Shown piece by piece: positions 56,045 to 64,000 of a stretch of DNA of 64,000 nucleotides; position 1 is the first letter of the stretch, and the number at the start of each line of letters is the position of its first letter. The translations under genes were made by a program, and so were the position numbers. A model generated the notes under the pieces. It saw only the letters and a list, made by a program, of their open reading frames with translations, had not been told where the DNA came from and did not search any database. The stretch comes from Zizania palustris (Eukaryota; Streptophyta; Magnoliopsida; Poales; Poaceae): contig JAAALK010000283.1 of assembly GCA_019279435.1 (NCBI GenBank), positions 2,294,001-2,358,000 on the forward strand, written 5' to 3'.

Positions 56045-59000
56045 GCGACAGATCGAGGCTTGGAGGGCACGTGGATCATGGACTCCGGTTGTTCGCGCCA
56101 CATGACCGGAGATGCAGCTTGGTTCTCCAGCCTCACCACAACCAAGCAAAGGGAACATATCACCTTCGGAAACAATCGAAGGAGTAGAGTGAAAGGCAAA
56201 GGTGTGGTAAGAATTAACTCGAACTTCACTCTCAAAGATGTTGCTTTGGTTGAAAACCTGGGATACAATTTGCTGTCTGTATCTCAGTTGCTTGATGAGG
56301 GCTTCGAAGTGCGATTTCATCGCGATACTTCGCAAGTACTCAATTCTGATGGCGTTGTGGTGTGTAAGATCTTTAGGGTTGGGAGAGTTTTTGGAGCTGA
56401 TTTTTCTGAATCGTCTGGATCTTCTCACTGCCTTGTTGCACATTCGACTTCTGAGCTTTGGAAGTGGCATAGGAGACTAGGGCATATGAGCTTTGAGTTG
56501 CTCGCTCGTCTGAGCGCCCTAGGTCTGATCCGAGGATTGCCCAAGCTCAAGTTTGAGAAGAATTTAGTTTGCGCTCCTTGTCGACATGGAAAAATGATTG
56601 CCGCTTCGCATTCGCCAGTCACCACAGTGATGACTGAACAACCCGGAGAACTTCTCCATATGGACACTGTAGGTCCTTCTCGGGTTAGTTCTTTAGGCGG
56701 CAAGTGGTATGTTTTAGTTATTGTCGACGATTTCTCTCGCTACTCTTGGGTCTTCTTTCTTGCCAGCAAGGATGAAGTGTTTTCACACTTTCGGAGCTTG
56801 GCTTTGAGACTTTTCACTGAACTCCCAGGTGCATTGAAATTCATTCGAAGTGATAATGGCACCGAGTTCAAAAATAGTCTCTTTGTTGACTTTTGCATGG
56901 AGCATGGCATAGAACATCAATTCTCTGCTCCGCGGGTTCCTCAACAGAACGGTGTTGTTGAGAGGAAGAACCGCACTTTGGTTGAGATGGCTAGGACGAT
57001 GCTTGATGAGCATAGGACTCCTAGAAAATTCTGGGCTGAGGCCATGAACACTGCTTGTTACATCTCAAACCGAATATTCTTGCGCTCAATTTTAAATTTA
57101 ACATCTTATGAGCTACGTTTTGGGAGACAGCCCAAGGTTACTCATCTTCGAGTTTTTGGCTGTCGCTGCTTTATTCTAAAACGTGGTAACTTGGATAAAT
57201 TTGAGTCGCGATCTTCTGACGGGATCTTTTTGGGTTATACTACTCATGGTCATTCTTATCGTGTTTATAACTTGGAAACTAACACTGTCATCGAGTCATG
57301 TGATGTGACATTTGATGAATCAACCCCCTCTATTAGTTCTGCTTTTGAACAGGCAAATGAACACGACATGGAACAGACCTTATTCGAAGAAGAAGATCCC
57401 GGAGAATTCGAGGATGAACCCCCACTACCCTCGACATCAACCCCCGAAGCTGACCCCGCTTCAACTACTTCGGCACGAGGTCCCGAAGCGACTACCTCAA
57501 CATCGGTCATCTTGGATCACTCCAACGCACAAGTTGAGGGGGAGACTGCATCCCGCCGCGAGGCTCCACATCATGTTCAAAGGATGCATCCTCCCGAGCA
57601 GATTGGTGAGCTTGATCAAAGGGTAACATGTTCTCATGCTCATTTCATTGATTCCGCTTTTGTTGCTTCTTTCGAGCCTTTAGATGTTAGTCATGCACTT
57701 TCTGATTCTAGTTGGATCAATGCCATGCATGAAGAACTTGAAAATTTTGAAAGAAACCAAGTCTGGACTTTAGTTGATCCTCCACCAAATGTTCATTTCA
57801 TTGGAACAAAATGGATTTTCAAAAATAAACAAGGGGAGGATGGGACTATAGTTAGAAACAAGGCTAGACTTGTAGCTCAGGGCTTTTCTCAACTAGAAGG
57901 GATTGATTTTACTGAAACTTTTGCACCTGTTGCTCTCCTTGAGGCCATTAGGATTTTGCTTGCCTTTGCGACATCCCGGGGATTCAAACTCTATCAAATG
58001 GATGTCAAAAGTGCTTTTCTTAATGGCTTCATAGGTGAAGATGTTTATGTAAAACAACCCCCTGGTTTTGAAAACCCCAAGTACCCACATAAAGTCCTTA
58101 AACTTCATAAGGCTCTTTATGGACTCAAGCAGGCCCCTCGGGCTTGGTATGATAGACTTAAGTCTTTTCTGCTTGAGTGAGGGTATTTGATGGGCTCTGT
58201 TGATAAAACATTGTTTACTCTCAAGCATGGCAAAGATTTCCTCCTAGTTCAGATTTATGTGGATGATATCATCTTTGGTGGCTCTTCTCATGCTTTGGTT
58301 GCCGAGTTTGCAGATACCATGAGCAGGGAATTTGAAATGTCAATGATGGGTGAACTCACCTTTTTCCTTGGTTTGCAAATCAAGCAAAGCAAACAAGGTA
58401 CTTTTGTCCACCAGACAAAGTACACCAAGGACCTGCTCAAGAAATTCGACATGTCCGATGCGAAGCCCCTCGCCACTCCAATGGCTACATCTGTAGCATT
58501 GGACCCTGACGAAGATGGAGAAGCCGTAGATCAGAAGGAGTTCCGAAGCATGATCGGCTCCCTCCTCTACTTGACTGCTACGAGGCCGGACATACACTTC
58601 GCAGTGTGTCTGTGCGCTCGTTTTCAGGCTTCACCACGAGCTTCGCACCGCCAAGCGGTAAAGCGCATTCTAAGGTATCTCAAACACACCCTTGAATTTG
58701 GCATATGGTATTCAGCGTCGTCATCTTTATGTCTTCGAGGTTATTCCGATGCGTACTTTGCTGGGTGTAGAATTGATAGGAAGAGTACCTCTGGTACATG
58801 TCATTTTCTGGGTACTTCACTGGTTTGTTGGTCTTCCCGCAAACAGTCTAGTGTTGCACAATCGACGGCTGAGGCCGAATATGTTGCTGCAGCTAGCTGT
58901 TGCTCTCAGATTTTGTGGATGGTTTCCACTTTGCGGGATTTCGGGTTAGATTATAAGAGTGTTCCACTTTTATGTGATAACACTAGTGCTATTTGTATTG

Positions 59001-59209
59001 CAAACAACCCAGTTCAGCACTCCAGAACCAAACACATTGATGTACGGTATCACTTTCTCAGAGATCACAATGAGAAGGGTGATATTGAACTTCAATATGT
59101 TGATACCCAACACCAGCTTGCCGACATTTTTACAAAACCCCTTGATGCTTCTCGTTTTGCTTACTTGCGTGGGGAACTTGGCATTTGTCACCCTTACGGC
59201 ATTTTGTGA
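56045..59209 (+). pseudogene. pol: Pol of the nested copia: protease, integrase, RT, RNase H
   Basis: Same frame as gag. Protease active site WIMDSGCSRHMTG is at about 56080. The integrase zinc site has H, H, C, C in KWHRRLGHMSF and CAPCRHGK. The integrase core has D in LHMDTVGP, D in IRSDNGTEF and E in QNGVVERKNR. RT has YQMDVKSAFLNG and IYVDDIIFGG (about 58255). RNase H has GYSDAYFAG, STAEAEYVAA, LLCDNTSA and HQLADIFTKPL. The order PR-IN-RT-RH defines Ty1/copia. One stop, TGA at 58178-58180, splits RT; otherwise all catalytic residues are seen. Without the TGA and the gag stops it would look active. Confidence 0.93.
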
Positions 59210-60404
59210 GGGGGAGCTGTTTTAGATGGATGTGCCTTTGCCTAATTGTGTGGCAATTGCATTTACATATTTTGCACTTATATGCCTGCTTATAATTCAT
59301 GAAATCATGTCAGCTCAGCTCTTGTTAATTCATCTGGAACATTCATGTGCATGGTGTTTTATTTTCAAAATCAAATCGTGCTCACTGCTTAGTCTTGAAT
59401 CTAGCATGTTTAGGCAAGACTGCTTTAGCTATCTTTTATCTGCTTGATAGCAAGACACATTCCTTTGGATGCTAAAAATTGCAACTTGAAAAATTGTTCT
59501 CAATTTTCATGGATATTCATAAAGTACCAAACAATTGGTTCACTTGATTAAAATCAAAAATTCCATGATTTGCATGCTTTAAGTTAAAAGATCCAGGTGG
59601 GTTTGTTTGTCGCACTACCCTATTCTAGACTGCTTACCATTGCACATTGGTCTGAACTGGAATAGCATAGTGTATGCCAAAATCTATGCCTTAAGCTTCT
59701 TATGGCTTTCATGCCTAGGCTTGGCCGGATTGGAAAGTATAAGGTGGACAAACAAATAACCCCTGGCACTAAGAAAAGAACAACAAAATTCATTGATTAT
59801 CAAGTTTGCTTTTCAAGCTCCATTTGAACTGGACTTGTCTGTCTCGAGTAGAAATTGACTAGCTTTGCGCAGTCCTTGCTCTTACTTGTCTAGTTTCCTT
59901 GACTAAGTGGTGATGCTTTTTATTTCAAAAATGATCATATCACATGCTTCATCATGCTTTTAGAGAATATTAATTTGAGCTGAGCCCATGATCATTGGTG
60001 TTATTGTTGGCATATTTTTGCTTCATATGTCTTTGCAATTCTGCTCATTTCGAAGCCTTGCATCTTTTACATGCTCCTTGATGCTTGCATTGCCAAAGGG
60101 GGAGAAATTCCGGAAAGACTTGCTTCGTTCTCTGCTGCAAGGGGTATAATTTCCAAAGGGGGAGAAAATTTGACATAAAGGGGGAGAAGATTCTTTGTTG
60201 CCAAAAAGGGGGAAAATTTAACTCAGGGAGAGTTTTTATTGCCGAAGGGGCTTTTTACTCTTGTGAGAAAGGGGGAGGAAAATTCTTCTGTCAAGTGACA
60301 TGATTTGGCTCTTTTCTGAGTTTTTATGGTCACTTGTGTGCTGAAAATTTTTAATTTTTCTTGAACTTGGATTTGGTTGTCAATGCACTCATCAAGGGGG
60401 AGAT
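59210..60404 (+). other. 3' non-coding region of the nested copia with multiple polypurine tracts
   Basis: No gene and no env-like frame. AAAGGGGGAGA-type tracts occur near 60097, 60153, 60177, 60205 and 60269, and the last one, AAGGGGGAGA (60394-60403), touches the 3' LTR. Repeated polypurine tracts before the 3' LTR are a known mark of Sireviruses. Confidence 0.8.
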
Positions 60405-62483
60405 TGAGAAACCAAGGGTTGGTTTCAGTGTTTGTGATGAGTGATTGACAGGCTTTTTACCCTCTGTTCGAAGGGTACCTCCGAAGGGGGTTCGGAGGTG
60501 GTACCTCTGAAGGTGTTCGGAGGAGGGTACCTCCGGAGGGGTTTCGGAGGTTGGACCTCTGAATGATGTTCGGAGGTGATTTCACCGAAGGGTGTTCGGT
60601 GGTTTGGTTGCTGCAGCTGTGCAGCGGAGTGTGCTTGTCGGAAGGGTCCGACAGTACACGATGACTGGGTGTGTACCGAAGGCTTCGGTACTTTGGGCGG
60701 TACACCGGAGTGTGTGCCGGAGGTTGCTAACCCGGAGAGGTCTCCGGAGTACTGGATACACTTGTCTGCTTGTCTGTGGTGCGCAGGGACTTCGGAGGCG
60801 ACGGACGAATGTAGCAGGTGAACCTGGGTCAAGCAGGAGGCTTGATGCCAGGGGAGCGGGGAGCTCCGCCACGGTGGCTGCGAAGGTGGTTCGGGTCGGT
60901 CCTCGGGTCGAGGCATGCCAGGTGAAGGCAGAGAGTGCGGAGCGTGGCTCCGGCTGAAGGTGCTCCGAGACAAAGTCCTCAGAGGTGAGGCACTTCGAAG
61001 GTACTCCGAATGGAGTGACTTCGGAGTTGGTGGATCAAGTCCTCTGCGGAGGCAAGGCTTTCGAAGTGTGCTCCGGAGGGAGACATTCGAAGGTACCCAA
61101 CGAAGGTCTCAGAAGTCGAGGCGCATCGAAGGCATGGTCCGGGTGAGGCTCGTCGAGGAATGTGCTCGGGGAGAGGCACTGCGACGAAGTGCTCATGGAA
61201 TGCTTCATGCGGAGGCCTTGGACGAAGGAGGGACTTCGAAGGGTGGTACTCTGAAGGTGGGGCTTCGGAGGGTGGAAGGCTTCGGAGCAAGGCTAACTTC
61301 GGAGCAAGGCTAACTTCGGAGCAAGGTTGACTTGAGGTGCTTCGGCCTGCATGGCTTCAGTACACGGACTGACGGAGTTCGAGCTGGGAGTAGCTGCGAA
61401 GCCGTGGTGGTCCACTCCGGAGGTGTTGGTGTGAAGGCCCAAGGGCTTTGACGGCTTTGGCTCAAAACCGTCACTGTATCGAAGGCTATCTTCGGCGAAG
61501 CGAAGGCAATCTGGCTTCAGGCTTCTCACCGAAGCTACCACACCCTCGCGTGCGAAGGGAGGATTCCAGAAGGTCAAAGACTGCAAAGGCTGACACTGTC
61601 TGTTCTGTAAAAGGCTGACACTGTCCCCTCTGCAAAGCTGACAGAGAAGCCTCCAGAATAAAGGTGGACTACCTTTTGTACCCCTTAGTTCTGTAGAGTC
61701 AAAATCAATGTAAACCCTAGGGGTAGTGTAGTCATTTCCTTTGGGTGAACTGTGGGCTATAAATATGGGGGCTCGGTAGGTAACATTTAACACTTTGAGC
61801 ATTTACTGTTGAGCTCCTGTAGCCACATACCTCGCTGTATTCATCCAGAGTTCAATCTATTTGTGTTCCTTGTTCAAGCGGCGAAGCCCTGCTTCTTTGT
61901 GCTTTTGCTTGAGCTCGCATTACATACCTCGCTAGTTATCGTGCACCGAAGCCTGTCTAGGCGAAGGTTGACTTTATGCAAAGTGTGCTTTTCAGCGTGC
62001 TGTCGCTCTGTGTAACTTGAGGCAAGTCCTCACAGCTTACTAGCGAAGCCCTGAACGAGGCCCGTTTTGCTTCTTGTGTCGAAGCCCTTAGCGGAGTCCG
62101 TTTGTGTGCGTGTAGACCTTCGTGTACGAAGCACAGCACCAGTTGCTGTTGCCAAGTATCTGGTCGAAGTCCTTAGAGGGCAGTCCACTCTTGCGAAGGG
62201 TGAAGTACGAAGCCTGCTCGAAGCACCCTGTGTGCGGAGCCTGCACTGACTTAGCAGAGTAGATTTTCGAGGGTTGTTAGTGGAGCGAAGTCTTCTTGGC
62301 TTCGAACATTAGCTCCTGCGAAGCCTGTGTTCGGAGCTGTCGAAGTACCTCCGAACCAGACCTTCGAAGGTTGTGTTCGAAGCCTGTTCCGCAGAAGACA
62401 AAATCAAACCGAAGGCTAGTTTTTAGCCCGAAATTTTAAAAGCTCCCATTCACCCCCCTCTGGTCGCCGTTTCCGGTCCTACA
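60405..62483 (+). repeat. 3' LTR of the nested copia
   Basis: 2079 bp, 17 bp shorter than the 5' LTR because it has three, not four, 17-bp units (61280-61330). The CpG-rich inverted repeats are at 60464-60620 and TATAAATA at 61758-61765. Confidence 0.95.
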
Positions 62484-62488
62484 GTGGT

Positions 62489-62704
62489 GGTCGTTCCGGC
62501 AGAGCTCCAAGCCATTTTGGCTACGGTCCTAGACCTCGTGGCCGAGGCTTTAGGCAGAACCGAGGACCACGCTTTGAGTCGCGTTTTGGTCCAAACTTTT
62601 CTGATGATTTCTGCTTTCCGCCTTTTGAGCAGATGGCTCGACACTGGTTTAGCTCTTTTGCTAAACCTGGTGCCGGACCATTTGCTCCCACTTACAGCCA
62701 CTGA
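62489..62704 (+). pseudogene. gag: Gag of the outer copia, C-terminal part after the nested insertion
   Basis: It resumes the frame broken at 51421 (after the second GTGGT). It is Arg/Gly/Phe-rich (RGRGFRQNRGPRF) and ends with TGA at 62702-62704. Arg/Gly-rich tails of this kind bind nucleic acid. Pol follows in a different frame. Confidence 0.75.
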
Positions 62705-62706
62705 TT

Positions 62707-64000
62707 GTGCAGGATCGGGGACTGGAGGACGTTTGGATCATGGACTCAGGGTGTTCTCGCCACATGACGGGACATCGCAGATGGTTCTCCAGTCTCACTC
62801 CCCCGAGCTCCAAAGAGTACATCACCTTCGGGAACAGTGGTCAAGGGAAAGTAAGTGGCATTGGCTCAATTCGCATTTCAGACCATTTTTCTTTGAAGAA
62901 TGTTGCCTTGGTTGGAAACTTGAACTTCAATTTGATTTCTGTTTCGCAACTTCTTGAGGATGGTTTGGAGGTGCGTTTTAAGAAGGGCAATTCTTTTGTG
63001 TTTGATTCTAGAGGGTCTTTGATTTGCCAGATCTTACCTTTCGGTAAAGTTTTTCGAATTGACTTCTCTAGTTCTTTTGGCCCTTCTCGCTGTTTGATTG
63101 CTAGATCCTCCTCTGAGCTCTGGAAGTGGCATAGGAGGTTAGGCCATTTGAGTTTTGACCTGCTAGTCAGGTTGAGCTCTATGGACCTCATTCGAGGATT
63201 GCCCAAGCTTAAGATGGAGAAGGATCTAGTTTGCCATCCCTGTCGTCACGGGAAAATGGTTGCCGCTTCTCACGCACCTGTGACTCAGGTGATGACTTCG
63301 TATCCGGGCGAGCTATTACACATGGACACTGTCGGTCCAGCTCGGGTACGCTCAGTCGGTGGGAAGTGGTACGCACTTGTGATTGTTGACGATTTTTCTC
63401 GATTCTCGTGAGTTTTCTTTTTGGAGTCTAAGGATGAAACTTTTCATTTTGTTCATGACCTGATTTTGAAGCTGAAGAATGAGAACAATGGTCGTATGCG
63501 AGCAATTCGCTCCGACAACGACTCTGAGTTCAAGAACTCTCAGTTCGTCAGCTTTTGTAGTGATCAGGGTCTTGACCATCAGTTTTCTGCTCCTTACACT
63601 CCCCCACAGAATGGCGTTGTGGAACGAAAGAACCGCACGCTAGTCGAGATGGCCAGGATGATGCTCGATGAGCACAGGACTCCTAGGCGCTTTTGGGCTG
63701 AAGCCATGAACACGGCTTGCTATCTGGCCAACCACATTTTTCTTAGAGCTTACCTTGGTAAGACCTCATATGAGTTGCAGTTTGGCAGACAGCCCAAGGT
63801 GAGCCACTTGCGAGCGTTTGGCTGCAAGTGCTTTGTGCTCAAGAACGGAGGGCATTTGGACAAGTTTGAGTCTCGTTGCTGGGACGGAGTTTTTCTTGGT
63901 TATGCATTGCATTCTCGAGGTTTCCGTGTTTGGAACCTCGAATCCCAGCAGCTTGTCGAGACTTGCGAGGTTTCTTTTGATGAGTCCTTGCCTTCTTTAA
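62707..64000 (+). pseudogene. pol: Pol of the outer copia: protease and integrase, partial
   Basis: The frame differs from gag by one base. Protease WIMDSGCSRHMTG is at about 62736. The integrase zinc site has KWHRRLGHLSF and CHPCRHGK. The core has D in LHMDTVGP (about 63320), D in IRSDNDSEFKN (about 63510), where Gly-Thr of the usual motif is Asp-Ser, and E in QNGVVERKNR (about 63620). A TGA at 63409-63411 replaces a Trp. After it the frame is open to the window edge through the integrase C-terminal part (FGRQPKVSHLRAFGCKCF, then VFLGY). RT and RNase H are beyond the window. Confidence 0.9.

Larger units (their letters stand above)
51422..62483 (+). mobile_element. Nested complete copia element (Sirevirus/Maximus-like)
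   Basis: Both LTRs start TGAGAAACC and end TCCTACA, and are flanked by a perfect 5-bp duplication, GTGGT (51417-51421 and 62484-62488). The internal region has a tRNA-Met primer site, one gag-pol frame, a string of polypurine tracts and a final tract next to the 3' LTR. The LTRs differ by about 29 substitutions by eye and by exactly one 17-bp repeat unit, so the insertion is fairly recent. There is no env-like frame after pol. Confidence 0.95.
46919..64000 (+). mobile_element. Outer copia element (Sirevirus/Maximus-like), interrupted by a nested copia
   Basis: The order is 5' LTR, tRNA-Met primer site, gag with coiled coil and zinc knuckles, and protease-integrase running off the window edge. 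A complete second copia element sits at 51422-62483 inside its gag. The rest of RT, RNase H and the 3' LTR lie beyond 64000. Confidence 0.85.

Overview
The window looks like intergenic heterochromatin of a plant, most likely a grass. It is built almost entirely of transposable elements, mainly LTR retrotransposons inserted into one another: Tat-lineage Ty3/gypsy elements that carry a second RNase H and an antisense gene, a Tekay/Del-type chromovirus, Sirevirus-type Ty1/copia elements, and one CACTA transposon end. I found no ordinary host gene, tRNA, rRNA or CRISPR array. The family assignments rest on protein motifs and LTR structure read by eye; species and family names could not be checked against a database.

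Layout, left to right. 1-7818: 3' half of a + strand Tat element (Tat-A copy 1), with an open pol end, a tandem repeat block, an antisense five-exon gene and a 3' LTR. 7819-8380 and 19440-21917: an older + strand Tat remnant with a decayed antisense plant-mobile-domain-like gene and part of an LTR, split by the next element. 8381-19439: a complete minus-strand chromovirus with target duplication GCTGG. 21918-24076: a chromovirus LTR-like fragment, a CACTA 3' end and a chromovirus protease fragment. 24077-27764: minus-strand Tat gag with its 5' LTR (Tat-D copy A). 27765-29745: an inverted + strand piece of the same gag. 29746-31981: AT-rich, no gene. 31982-38262: minus-strand Tat-D copy B (3' LTR, integrase, RNase H, RT, protease, end of gag). 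38265-46918: Tat-A copy 2, whose single LTR is followed by a primer binding site and gag, so two element bodies share one LTR. 46919-64000: a Sirevirus-like copia element running off the right edge, into whose gag a second, complete Sirevirus-like copia (51422-62483, target duplication GTGGT) has inserted.

How the parts work. In each retroelement gag would build the particle, the protease would cut the polyprotein, RT/RNase H would copy RNA into DNA from a tRNA primer, and integrase would insert it. Most copies carry in-frame stops, frameshifts or deletions. The exception is the pol end of Tat-A copy 1, which is open throughout. The nested copia is structurally complete and its two LTRs are nearly identical, but its single reading frame is interrupted by five stop codons.

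The most interesting feature is the gene on the opposite strand of Tat-A. It is present in two diverged copies, 6845-3201 and 44364-40727. Both keep the same five exons, four GT-AG introns of 65-87 bp and a TATA box 106-142 bp upstream of the ATG. The N-terminal domain resembles the 'putative gypsy type transposon' domain, followed by charged, disordered and coiled-coil regions; its function is unknown. A second interesting feature is a set of regularly spaced C-x2-C pairs inside coiled coils in the Gag proteins of both copia elements.
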